A DNA stretch of 64,000 nt from Tetragonia tetragonoides (Eukaryota > Streptophyta > Magnoliopsida > Caryophyllales > Aizoaceae): NCBI GenBank assembly GCA_038025085.1, contig CM076141.1, forward strand, positions 16,122,001 to 16,186,000, read 5' to 3'. Position numbers and translations under genes: made by a program. The notes beneath the pieces were generated by a model. That model saw only the letters and a program-made list of their open reading frames with translations. It was not told the origin of the DNA and did not search any database. Below, in pieces: positions 34,768 to 46,282 of the stretch (position 1 is the stretch's first letter; every line of letters starts with the position of its first letter).

Positions 34768-34782
34768 TGTTATCAGCACCAG
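34768..34782 (+). promoter_or_regulatory. Primer-binding site of outer copia element
   Basis: TGTTATCAGCACC directly after the LTR end, a degenerate form of the tRNA-Met primer site seen in plant copia elements. A possible gag ATG at 34,879 is interrupted by the inner element after about 14 codons. Confidence 0.55.
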
Positions 34783-34921
34783 TCTCTAACCCTAGCTAAT
34801 TTTTTTTTTTTTTTTTTTTTTTGTGTTTATTAATCGCAGACAGACTACAAGGAAAAGCCAAAATTGAGTCTCGGCCAAATGGAGAAGGAAATCGCTGTAT
34901 CGTTTGGATCAATGGACCTAG

Positions 34922-35720
34922 TGTTGGAGTGTCCCTCCTACATGGAGGAAGAGCCCAATTAATTTGGGTTATATTTGTTTATCATGTGGGTTACCCATGT
35001 GATGTTGAAGTGAAGGGCAATTTCGTACATTCACTCCCAAGTGGCTTCCCTTATAAGCCAAAAGGTTAGAAGTGGCTGAAAAGAAGAAGAGAGAGAAAGC
35101 CTAGATACACTCACAAAATCAGTAGAAAGGTCTAGAAGTGAAGAGGAGAGAGAGAAGAGGAGCCACCCACGGATTTTGGTGGTGACAGCCCAGAAATCCG
35201 CCCCGATTGATGACCAAACGACCTCCGATTGTGGCGAGATTTTAGCACGTTGTTCCTGACATCCTCCTCTTCAAATCTAACAGTCAGAATTTCATTTGGA
35301 GCTCTCTAAGTCAGTTTTCTAAATTCACCTCTTATTTTATACGAAATTGTATTTCCACTCTATTGGGTGATGATTTTGGGAGACTTGTTGTGCCAAGATT
35401 GATCCTTGATGATTGTGAATGCCTCTAGTTGATCTAGGGAAGAACTATTATTGTACCCACTTGTTAATTTGTTGATTAGTGGAGGTTTTGGTACCGTTTG
35501 TTAACGGTCCCGTGGTTTTTTCCCCACATCGGAGTTTCCACGTAAATCTTTGCGTCTCCTTGTTTATTTACTGTTTTGGGGCTGATTTATAGTTGCATTT
35601 GCTGCTGTCATTTTGGTTCAATATTATTTGGTTGCCTAAATTGGTTATTGCTCATCTTTGCATCACAACCGGGGAAAACGACTTTGTTGCCGCTTGTGTA
35701 TTTGTGTGCTTTCCCCAACA
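34922..35720 (+). repeat. 5' LTR of inner copia element
   Basis: TG...CA ends; near-identical to 39,733-40,529. Differences include a missing CATTCA in the 3' copy and an extra TTC near its end. Confidence 0.95.
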
Positions 35721-35723
35721 TAG

Positions 35724-35735
35724 TGGTATCAGAGC
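35724..35735 (+). promoter_or_regulatory. Primer-binding site of inner copia element
   Basis: TGGTATCAGAGC, the standard initiator tRNA-Met primer site of plant copia elements, three bases after the LTR. Confidence 0.93.
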
Positions 35736-35774
35736 TTTGGTTAGAGCCATTGTGATTTTGTTGTGTTGTTAAAG

Positions 35775-38700
35775 ATGGATGAAAAATCTGGTGTGCACGG
35801 AATGATTAGTTTGAATTCTGGAAATACTCCGTGTGGAAAACTAAAATGGAGGATATCCTTTATGTGAAGGATTTATATGAACCAATTTTAAATGCAACCA
35901 TACTAACTGGTGTTGTTGAAAGTGAGTGGAAAATATTGAACCTTAAAGCTGTTAGAATAATTAGACAATTTGTTGATATGAGTGTCCTCCAACATATTGC
36001 CAACGACACGAATGCTTATACTCTCTGGAAGAAACTTGAGACCATGTATGAAAGGAAGAATGCCTTGAGTAAAGCGTCATTGATTAGAAAACTTGTGAAG
36101 TTGGAATATAAAGATGGTGATAGCATAGTAATTCACTTGAATGAATTTCAAAGTTTGATTAACAAGTTGTCTGCAATGAAGATGAATTTAGATGATGAGC
36201 TGCAGGCATTGCTACTATTTTTCTCATTGCCAGAAAGTTGGGACACTCTATTTGTGTCACTTAGCAACTCCGCTCCAGAGGGCACGCTGACAATGGAAAT
36301 TGTCAAAGCTAGTTTGTTGAAGGAAGGAAATGAGTTCCTCCACACAACCAGAGGCTAATGTGACACAAGAATCAAGCAGGGGAAGAAGTAAGACTCGACA
36401 TCCCCAGCACAAAGACAAGTCCAGGGGGAGATCCAAATCCAGGGGTAAGACCATCTGCCACTATTGTGATAAGCCAGGCCACATTCAAAAACATTGCAGG
36501 AAAATTAAAAGAGACAAATCCAGAGAAAGGAAAGAAAAGGGTAAGATATCCGGGTAACAACAAGAAGAGAAAGATAACAACACCACTGCATTTGTAACAA
36601 GTGATGAATTATTTTTCATTGGTGACTATTGCCTAAATCTAGCTAGTGATGATTGCACTTAGGTGATTGACACGAGTGCTTCGTTTCATCTAACCTCGTA
36701 CCAGGAGTACTTCTCATCTTCCACAAGCGGTGACTTTGGCTATGTAAGAATGGGAAATGATGGCTCATCCAAGATTGTAGGCATGGGTACCGTGTGCTTA
36801 GAGACATCCACAGGTTGTAGTTTAGTGTTGAGAGATGTCCGTCATGTTCCAGACATCCGGCGGAATTTGATATCTCCTGGGTTGCTCGATGATGCTGGTT
36901 ACTCCAGCAACTTTGGTGGTGGAAAGTGCAAGCTTATCAAAGGAAGTTTGATTGTGGCTCGTGGGAGCAAAGCATAGATCCTTGTATGTGATTCAAGCTA
37001 AGTTGTGCAAAGGAGAAGTACATGCAGTTGATGATTCCACCAGCGAGCTATGGCACAAGAGACTTGGTCACATGAGTGAAAGAGGTATGTAAATGCTTGC
37101 TAAGAAGCAACTCCTCCCTGATGTTCAAGGTATGTCCTTGAAACCCTGTGTTGATTGTTTAGCTGGAAAACAACATAGGGCAGCATTTCATACTCGTCCC
37201 CCATCTAGAAGAAAACATGCATTAGATGTTGTTCACACTGATGTATGTTCCATGGATACTAAGTCACATAGCGGTGCACTTTATTTTGTTACTTTTATTG
37301 ATGATTATTCTAGAAAACTGGGGGCTTTTGTGTTGAAAACCAAAGACCAAGTACTACAGTTTTTCAAGCAATTCCAAGCCAGAGTTGAGAGAGAAACAGA
37401 CCAGAAGCTCAAGTGTGTTAGAGCTGACAATGGTGGAGAGTACAGGGGTCCATTTGAAGAGTACTGCAAAGCACAAGGCATCAGGCTTGAGAAGACAGTT
37501 CCAAAGACACCTCAGCTAAATGGACTTGCAGAGAGAATGAACAAAACAATTGAAGAAAGAATTCGATGTATGCTCTCTCATGCAAAGCTGCCTAGGATCT
37601 TTTGGGCCAAGACAATGTTTACAGCAGTGAACCGGTCATCTTCAATTCCTCTTAATGGAGATGTTCCGCAGAGAGTATGGACTGGTAAAGAGGTATCTTT
37701 CAGTCACCTGAGAGTCTTTGGGTGTCTTGCATATGTTCACATTCCCAGAGATGAGAGGTCCAAGCTTGATAGCAAGACAAAGCCATGCATCTTCCTATGG
37801 TACTCAGAGGATGAGTTTGGGTACAGATTATGGGATCCAGTTGGCAGGAAAGTGATTAGAAGCAGAGATGTGGTGTTTTTTGAAGATAAAACCTTTTCAG
37901 ATTGTGAGGAGAAGAAACAACCAGAGCCTTCTCCTAGTGACAACGCCAACACAGATCCAACATTTCCTCAAGTAACTCCTAGAGTTCAAGGGGGAGAACA
38001 GCAGGAAGATGGCAATGACGATCATAACAGTGATGATGGTGATGATGTTGAGCCACCACTAGATCAACCACATGAAGAAGAACTCCATGTACAATCAGAA
38101 CCACAGTTGAGGAGATCCACCAGAGAGAGACAACCTACCTCCAAATATCCAACAGATGAGTATGTGTTGATGACTGACGGGGGAGAACCAGAAAGTTACG
38201 AGGAGGCTATGTCACATGAGCAATGCAAGGAGTGGTACAATGCCATGCAAGATGAGATGAAGTCCTTGCATGAGAACCACACCTATGACTTAGTGGAGTT
38301 GCCTAAGCGCAAGAGAGCACCCAAGAACAAGTGGGTGTACAGATTGAAAACTGGAGAAGATGGTTCACCACCCAGATACAAGGCACGTTTGGTGGTGAAA
38401 GGCTCAGATCAAAAGAAGGGTATTGATTTTGAAGAAATCTTTTCTCCAGTTGTGAAGATGTCTTCTATTAGAGTTGTTCTTGGCGTAGCTGCTAGCATGG
38501 ATTTCGAGGTGGAACAACTTGATGTGAAGACTGCTTTCCTCCATGGTGACTTAGAGGAGGAAATCTACATTGAGCAACCAGAAGGTTTTCAAGAGAAGGG
38601 AAGTGAGAAGCTTGTATGCCGCTTGAAAAAGAGTTTATATGGCTTGAAACAAGCACCTCGGCAATGGTACAAGAAGTTTGAGTCTTTCATGAAAGACCAC

Positions 38701-39716
38701 AGTTTCCACAAGACACATGCAGATTCATGTGTGTTTGTGAAGCATTACGCCGGAGGTGATTTTCTCATTCTCTTACTTTATGTCGATGACATGTTAATTG
38801 TTGGCCAAGATAAGGAGAAGATTGCCAACCTGAAGAGTGCCTTGAGCAAGTCCTTTGCAATGAAGGACCTTGGCCCTGCAAAGCAAATTTTGGGCATGCG
38901 TATCTCTCGTGATAGGAAGAACAAGAAGATATGGCTATCACAAGAGAGTTACATCCAGAAGCTGCTAGAGAGGTTCAAGATGGACAAAGCTAAACCCGTG
39001 AGCTCGCCACTTGCAGGTCACATGAAGCTAAGCTCAAGCCAGTGTCCTACAAGTGAGAATGACAAGAAAGAGATGATGACAGTACCTTATGCATCCGCCG
39101 TGGGTAGTTTGTTGTATGCCATGGTATGCACTAGGCCAGACATTGCACATGCCGTCGGGGTTGTTAGCAGGTTCATGTCTAATCCTGGTAAGGAGCATAA
39201 GGCAACAGTGAAGTGGGTCATGCGGTATCTCAGAGGTACTTCTAGAGTATGTTTATGCTTTGGTCCCGGACAACCTGGATGCTGATTTGTCTGGTGATAT
39301 TGATGCTAGTAAGTCTACCTCCGGATACTTAATGACATTTGCAGGGGGAGCTGTTTCATGACAATCTAAATTGCAAAAGTGTGTTGCTCTATCTACCACA
39401 GAATCTGAGTATATGGCAGCGGTTGAAGCTGGCAAGGAGTTTATTTGGATGAGAGACTTTCTAGAGGAGTTGGGTTTGAAACAAGACAAGTACCCTCTTC
39501 ATTGTGATTGTCAGAGTGTCATCCACCTTGCCAAGAATGCAGCCTACCATTCCCGAACCAAACACATACGCTTGTGAAGCAGTAGAAGACAAGTCATTTG
39601 AGCTTGTGAAGATTCACACCGATCTCAACGGATCGGACATGTTGACGAAGGCCTTCCCTAAGGAGAAACTTCTTGTTTGCAGAAAGATTGCGGGCTTGGT
39701 CGAACCCCACATGTAG
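35775..39716 (+). pseudogene. Inner copia gag-pol polyprotein, inactivated
   Basis: Order gag, protease, integrase, reverse transcriptase, RNase H, as in copia. Gag: ATG 35,775, frameshift near 35,822, long frame to 36,358, shift near 36,345, then zinc knuckle CHYCDKPGHIQKHC (36,458 region). Protease: TAG just before the active site, which reads DTSAS (36,670) where DTGAS/DSGAS is the family pattern, so the key Gly is lost. Integrase: LWHKRLGH...CVDCLAGK zinc region with a TAA near 37,090, then DVVHTDVCS, RADNGGEY and NGLAERMN supplying the DDE residues. Reverse transcriptase: VKTAFLHGDLEEEIY and YVDDMLIVG (38,785). RNase H: deletion/frameshift near 39,280, TGA at 39,358, STTESEYMAA, shift near 39,577, stop 39,714-39,716. 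The 730-codon frame 37,093-39,285 is intact. Confidence 0.93.
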
Positions 39717-39732
39717 GAGTGAGGGGGAGATT

Positions 39733-40529
39733 TGTTGGAGTGTCCCTCCTACATGGAGGAAGAGCCCAATTAATTTGGGTTATATTTGTTTACCATGTGG
39801 GTTACCCATGTGATGTTTAAGTAAAGGGAAATTTCGTAACTCCCAAGTGGCTTCCCTTATAAGCCAAAAGGTTAGAAGTGACTGAATAAAAGAAGAGAGA
39901 GAAAGCCTAGATACACTCATAAAATCAGTAGAAAGGTCTAGAAGTGAAGAGGAGAGAGAGAAGAGGATCCACCCACGGATTTTGGTGGTGACAGCCCAGA
40001 AATCCGCCCCGATCGACGACCAAACGACCTCCGATTGTCGCGAGATTTTAGCACGTTGTTCCTGACATCCCCCTCTTCAAATCTAACGGTCAGAATTTCA
40101 CTTGGAGCTCTCTAAGTCAGTTTTCTAAATTCACCCCTTATTTTATACGAAATTGTATTTTCACTCTTTTGGGTGATGATTTTGGGAGACTTGTTGTGCC
40201 AAGATTGATCCTTGATGATTGTGAATGCCTCTAGTTGATCTAGGGAAGAACTATAGTTGTACCCACTTGTTAATTTGTTGATTAGTGGAAGTTTTGGTAC
40301 CGTTTGTTAACGGTCCCGTGGTTTTTTCCCCACATCGGGGTTTCCACGTAAATCTTTGCGTCTCCTTGTTTATTTACTGTTTTGGGGCTGATTTATAGTT
40401 GCATTTGCTGCTGTCATTTTGGTTCAATATTATTTGGTTGCTTAAATTGGTTATTGCTCATCTTTGCATCACAACCGGGGAAAACGACTTTGTTGCTTCC
40501 GCTTGTGTATTTGTGTGCTTTCCACAACA
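39733..40529 (+). repeat. 3' LTR of inner copia element
   Basis: TGTTGGAG at 39,733 after the polypurine tract; ends CCACAACA at 40,529. Confidence 0.95.
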
Positions 40530-40534
40530 CCTAG

Positions 40535-42265
40535 CAAGGCCAGCAGATCAAAACTTTAGATAATCAATTCGTTTGTGTCTCGTGAGGGTTCTTTCTTTAT
40601 CTCTTACTCATATCTCATTAATTAATATTTTTTTTTATTTACTTTTGATAATGGTTTGTTTTATATGAGTTCTCTTTTAATGACTATATTCATAAGTGGG
40701 TTGTGGAGTAATGTTATGATGAGTTGAACCCCCTTTATACATATATGCATGTTGCACGTTTTGGTGTATTTAATAGTACTTCTAAAATGATTATATTCTA
40801 TTGCATATTTGCTCTTGTGGCTGATTGAAGAAATTCGACTAGATCCAATAATATATTTCTATATAGTGTGGCTGGTAAATAACTAGTTAATTTTTCTGTA
40901 GTCGATTGACTCTTAGTTGTTTTGGCACATGCTTTCATGTATTTTCCCCTTTTGCCTGCATATGCACCAACCACCATGAATACCTAGGCTATATGTATCA
41001 TACACCATTAAGGTCATAAGGTGTATTGTTGTATCAATATTGTCCTGCCAAACAAAGTTCTTTAGTCTCTCTCACATGAATGGATCAATTATGCCTGTGG
41101 TATTGAGTACATTTATCTCGTCCTTATGTGTCAACCGTATCTGTGGTATTGAGATTATATTGTTTTGGACCATGTTTAGTCCTTATATATCTCGTCCTTA
41201 TATCGGCTTGATATTATATTTTTTTGTCCGGATTTGTTTGATAAGTGATCATTCTGGACTAGAATTGTCGTCTTTTTTTATCAAACGTAATTACTTGTTC
41301 CTTGTTCATATTGATAAAATATATTTGGCAAAATTCTGTTTCGACATGACAATTATTTAATTCGAATGCCAAATATGCCAAATAAAGAGGTTATTCAATG
41401 CTTGTTATATCTATGATGATCTCTTGTTAATCCTTCGCCGAAGAAGAAAATTATATAGCTCATGAATGATATTTAGAGAAATCATGAGTAATTTTTCTTA
41501 AAATGTAAGCTATGCTTTTTAATTTGAAATGATTAAATATTGTACTTTTGGAGATAAAGTTTATGAATACTCTCTCAGACTAATTGTCCAATTCACTTAT
41601 TTTCAAGATACGTATGTAGAGCTTGAAGGCTCGTAAATTGGGACAATGAGAAAACAATTATGAGTTAGTACAAATCATGAGATTTGTTCATAATTTTAAA
41701 GCCCCATGCATGAAAGAAATCTATAATAGTGATCCTGCAGATCAAAAATTTGTGTGGACTTAGTTCATTGTAGACCAATACTTGGAGTAACCCCCCGCTA
41801 CAAGTGAAGCCACCCCACTTTACCTAGAGCCACCCCTCAAATTTATACTTGACACCACCCCTACTTCACCTGGAGCCACCCCCTACTTTACCTGGAGCCA
41901 CCCCTTACTTCACCTGGAGCCACCCCTTAAAATTACTCAAAAGTACTTCACCTGGAGCCACCCCCTACTTTACCTGGAGCCACCCCCTACTTCACCTGGA
42001 GCCACCCCTCAAAATTACTTGGTCCACGGTGGACTAAGTCCACACAAGACAACAGATCACAAAAGGGGTATCTTCAATGAGATAGAAATTGGATGATGAC
42101 ACATAATCATGACCAGAAGCTCATGATTATATTGATATTATTTTGAATATATGAACCATTAGTTCATGAAATTTTGGGCCAGAAGTCCCTAAAGAAAATG
42201 TGTCAAATTTCGTAAATATTTACAAGGACGAAACAATTCTTTTGGCTTGAAGTCCAAAGTTGACC
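40535..42265 (+). other. Outer copia internal region, part 1 (relic)
   Basis: Resumes the outer element exactly after the CCTAG duplication. No intact frame. The stretch 42,055-42,265 carries a block (CACAAAAGGGGTATCT, CATGAC, GAAG/AGCTCATGATTATA, GGCCAGAAGTCCC) repeated at 44,990-45,150. Contains the 41,750-42,046 MITE. Confidence 0.6.
41750..42046. mobile_element. MITE with an internal tandem array
   Basis: 29-bp terminal inverted repeats: TTGTGTGGACTTAGTTCATT on the left, mirrored by GGACTAAGTCCACACAA on the right, about 25 of 29 positions matching. Same family as 15,593-15,717. The interior (41,800-42,010) is about nine imperfect copies of a 22-23 bp unit, TACTTCACCTGGAGCCACCC. Confidence 0.75.
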
Positions 42266-42270
42266 ATGGA

Positions 42271-44967
42271 TGTAATACCCGCTACTTTTAATGATATTTT
42301 CGTATATAAAAATAAAAATAAAATAAATGATAAGATTTATGTAATGGGCTAATATGAGAATTTAGCTAGTTTAGATAATAAGCTAAATTAGATTACTAAC
42401 AATTTAAGTTAGCAATTTGAGTTAGAAATCCCACTAGTTTATAGTGAGTCTAGAGTTGAAGAGTTCAAAATGAATTTGTTAAGAGTAAATTTACAAGGCG
42501 AAGAAGAGCCTTAACCGACTCTCTCCCCTCACCCATATAAAAGCCAAGTTGGCTTTCTCTCTGTTCATTTTAAAAAAAGAAAAAAAAAACCCAAACTCAT
42601 TCTCTTCCTCTGTTCCTTGCCCGACACCAGTACCACCATACATCACCATCACCACGATTCTCCTTCACGCATCATCACAGCCATCTTCTCTATCTTCTTG
42701 CTCATCTCGAAACTGTACTGCTGCTACTGGTAGTTTGCTGCCAAAGATCGAAGTTTCTCTCTCCTCTCGTTTTTCTGGTTCGCGTGAGTCTTCCCCTGTT
42801 CCTCCTCCGTTATTGTCGCTGCTGGTGTAGTTCTTTTGCCATGGATTCCGGCGATCACTAGTACCACGAACGCCGCCAGTTAATCGTCACCCATGCCCGT
42901 GACCCAAGCCTAGTTTGCTGAACTCGTTGGTTTGTGTCCAGAAACCCTAAACCCTAAATTGATTTGGGTATTTAGTGATTAAATTCTGAATTGGGTTTTA
43001 ATTTATCTATTCTATTTCTATGCATATATGATGGATGTTTGAGGATTGAATTGGCGTTTATGGTGCGTAATTGCTTTCGGTGGTTCGATTAGAGGTAACT
43101 TATATCTGTCTCGTACAGCCCTTTGTGATTCAATTTTAGCCTAATTATGTGTATTTGGGTTAATTGAATTGTCTTTGATGTGAATTGGGGGAGCTTATGA
43201 TAGGTGCAGTAGTAAGATGTATTTTATATGAAATTCAGTTTCGGCTTTGTTACAGTTCTCCCTGGTACTAATGTGTGGGTGAATTATAAAAGCATGTTTT
43301 ATTGCAATTGAGCTGATTTATGAACTAGTGTATATGCTAGATGCTACGGTTGGGTTAATTGTGAAACTATATAAAGTTTGGTTTTGCCTGACTACTGAAA
43401 ATGAATAAGCTTGACTTAGCGGTAGATAGACCAAGATATGCTTTTATGTGTTGGGATTGAAGTTAGTGTAGAAGGTATTCAATTGTGTCCAGCACTGACT
43501 CAGCTTACTATTTCGATGGTAGTTTTTGGGTTAGAAATGATGTTAAAGTGTATAGTTAAGATGCAGGTCGTTGCCTTTAATAAATGTGTGGGCTGATTAA
43601 TGTTTTCTGTACTTCATGTATGTAAATTATGTGAGATTATTGACTTGCTAACCAAGCTCAGCAACTTTATAAGTTTATTAGAGTTATGAAGGGATAGCTA
43701 GCTTATCTCTAGAGCCTTGTGATATGCTAGTGAGTAAATAAGTAATGTCAAACAGAAAAGAAAATGACACTTAAAGTGCTCTAAAGCTATGAGCTTGAAA
43801 TGAATGATATAATCAAGTATATGACGTACAGTGTAAACGTCATAAGAAAGGAAAGAAATGAAGAGCTATTAAGATCTCAAATCAGATATAAAAAGAAGAA
43901 AGAATGCTGATATGATTGTTACTACAAACTAGCATTGAATATGTGAGTAATTATGTGATGTGTTGTGCTAAAGTCATAAGATACAAAAGAAAAGAAAAGC
44001 TACTTAAGCTACTAATAACGTAAAGTGGAAGATGGCTCTGGGTAGTAGGAACCTATAGGTACTCCAAATGTGTTATATGGGAGACGCCCCGGAGCTTAGC
44101 TGCGGTCCCCAATTGTGACCTAGCCCCCAGTTGTGGCTATGACCCCCAGTTGTGGTCAGCAGGTGTAGCACATGCGGCGGCCCTAGGAACCGCTCCCTTA
44201 TGCCCAGCTCAGTAATGCAAGATTAATAATAAAAGCTATCAAGATAACTAGAGTTATCTGAAGTGAAGATTCGTAATTTACTTGTGCTTTTGAGTATGAT
44301 TGATGGTATTATCTTTACTGCAAGAGCTATGATATTTACATTGATACTTATGTTTTGTGCATGATTGATGATGTATCTTCAGTGTAAATGCTATGGTATT
44401 TATAGACGCAAAATAAGTAGATTAAAGTGTATATATGAACTGAAGCATGTTTATACGTTTAGACTTGATTTGAATCTATAATGAGCTTTACTAGATAGAT
44501 ATTGGTTACTCAGTTCACGCTGACCCGTTTCGGGCTGTCACCCACGATGTGAATCGTGTCTTTCCCTAGTGACAGATTACTTGTGTGCAGGTTGTAAGGA
44601 TGCTCATAGATAGTTCAGATTGTCTTGGCAAGAACAGTTTATTTTTAGATATTAATTATGTTTCTAGTTTTTAAATTGAGTTGTAATAAATAGATCACCT
44701 AGAATTATTTTCAGATTATTATTATTAGTTTTCAGTTGAAGAGCCTTGCACTCATTCGTATGAGTGAGTGTGGCGGTAGCGCCCTGAATTTGATTAGAAT
44801 CTTCCGCTGGGTTGTGGGATATGATGTTATATTATTTTTGTAAAGCAGGTTTATATAAGCCTTTTTAGGCTGGTTTGTTCAGTTTTCAAACGGAACTCTG
44901 TCCGATTTTCGGCGCGAGTTTTATTTATTTTTATTTAATTATTAGGCGTAAAATTCGGGGTGTTACA
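42271..44967 (+). mobile_element. Solo LTR, Ty3/gypsy Tekay/Del-like (2.7 kb)
   Basis: Starts TGTAATACCCGC and ends TCGGGGTGTTACA, with perfect 5-bp duplications ATGGA at 42,266-42,270 and 44,968-44,972. Length 2697 bp and the TGTAAYACCC/GGGTGTTACA ends fit the large LTRs of Tekay/Del chromoviruses. No primer site, gag or pol lies inside, so this is one LTR left after recombination between two. A C/T-rich leader-like stretch (42,590-42,830) includes a short open frame that I do not regard as a gene. Confidence 0.88.
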
Positions 44968-45642
44968 ATGGAGATTGATACAAATTATTGATAGTGATCC
45001 AAATATCACAAAAGGGGTATCTCTGATTAAATAAAGGGGAAGTTATTTGATGGTACAATTATCATGACCTGAAGTTCATGATTATACATTGGCATGGTAT
45101 GCACTTATATAACTTGGGGCCAGATGTCTCCTAAAGTTGCAAGTCCAATTTGGATAATACAATGATGAATCAAGTAATTGGCGATGTCCAAAACTAAGTG
45201 CACAAATACGTTTATTTTGTATGCCTACAAGTTCAAAACTTGTACCTCTAAATAATTATTGTTGGGACAATAATTTTAATTGTATTTTGGATTTTATTTC
45301 CTACTATTGATGTACGGAAAAGGGGGAGATAGAATGTGAACTGGAATTATATATTCGCATTCAAGTATGATATAAACAAGGTCATATGGTTTTTGCAAGA
45401 AACACAAAGTGTTAAGTATATTGATGACCTTGTATTATGACAATAGACTTATGCATAATTAAAGAAAATTTATCCAATTGATAGATATGTCCATGGAGAT
45501 TTATGTGAATAAGTTGTGGACATGCTCCAGAAGAGCATCAACTATCTTCCCTGAAAGAATCAATGAGATCGTCTTGCCATTATAAAAGAGACATAAGTTA
45601 TGTCTCTGTCACATCATACATCTTGCCAGAATCACGTGTAAA

Positions 45643-46282
45643 TAAGGCTGGCCACGAGCCGAACCGAGCCGAACACTGCCAAGCTTGGGTTTGGCTCGTT
45701 TTAAAATTACGAACTCGAACTCGAGCCGAACTCGGTCCGAGCCATAAAAATTGAGCTCAAGCTTGGCTTGATTAAAAATTACCGAACTCGAGCTCGAACT
45801 CGAACTTTTATCGAATTTGTCAATTCTTCTTTAATCTTTCAATAAATGTAGAACATCTCTAATATTCCATGATATGAAATCGCCAAATGATATGAAAATA
45901 ATTTATAGTTCATTATCCTAAATGTTTATGTCTAACAAAGTTTGTTCACTCAATAAAAATGCTAATTAATTTTACGAAAATAAAATTTGAAAAATTAAAA
46001 TGACAACAAAATAGATATTTTAAGAAAATTATTAGGAAAAACAAACATGACTTATTTTAAATTATTCAAGAAATTAGAAAAAATGTAGAATATGCATGTT
46101 TGTTTGAGGCTCACGAGCTTTCGAGCCGAACACCATGAAGTTTGGGTTTGGTTCGTTTATTAAACGAGCTTAAACTTAAAGTTTGAGTTTAGTTCGTTTA
46201 CTAATCGAACCGAGCCCGAGTCAAACTTCTACCGAGTCGAGCCCGAACAGTTCACGAGCAGTTTGGCTTGTGCTCACCCCTA
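45643..46282. mobile_element. hAT-like MITE, GAGCCGAAC family (640 bp)
   Basis: Perfect 8-bp target duplications CGTGTAAA at 45,635-45,642 and 46,283-46,290. Ends TAAGGCTGGCCACGAGCC and (reversed) TAGGGGTGAGCACAAGCC match at 13 of 18 positions. Subterminal regions are full of CGAGCCGAAC and GAACTCGAGC motifs, likely transposase-binding repeats. The middle is AT-rich and non-coding. Confidence 0.88.

Larger units (their letters stand above)
34922..40529 (+). mobile_element. Inner copia LTR retrotransposon
   Basis: LTRs 34,922-35,720 (799 bp) and 39,733-40,529 (797 bp), both TGTTGGAG...CAACA, flanked by perfect 5-bp duplications CCTAG (34,917-34,921 and 40,530-40,534). I count roughly 25 differences between the LTRs by eye (~3%), so it is fairly young. 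It inserted into the 5' leader of the outer copia element. A polypurine tract (GAGTGAGGGGGAGAT) precedes the 3' LTR. Confidence 0.95.

Noticed and set aside
41849..42037. Pro/Trp-rich repeat frame
   Set aside because: Product of the 22-bp tandem array inside a MITE.
42549..42830. 93-codon Ser/Pro-rich frame
   Set aside because: Lies inside the solo LTR leader region; CT-rich composition explains the open frame.
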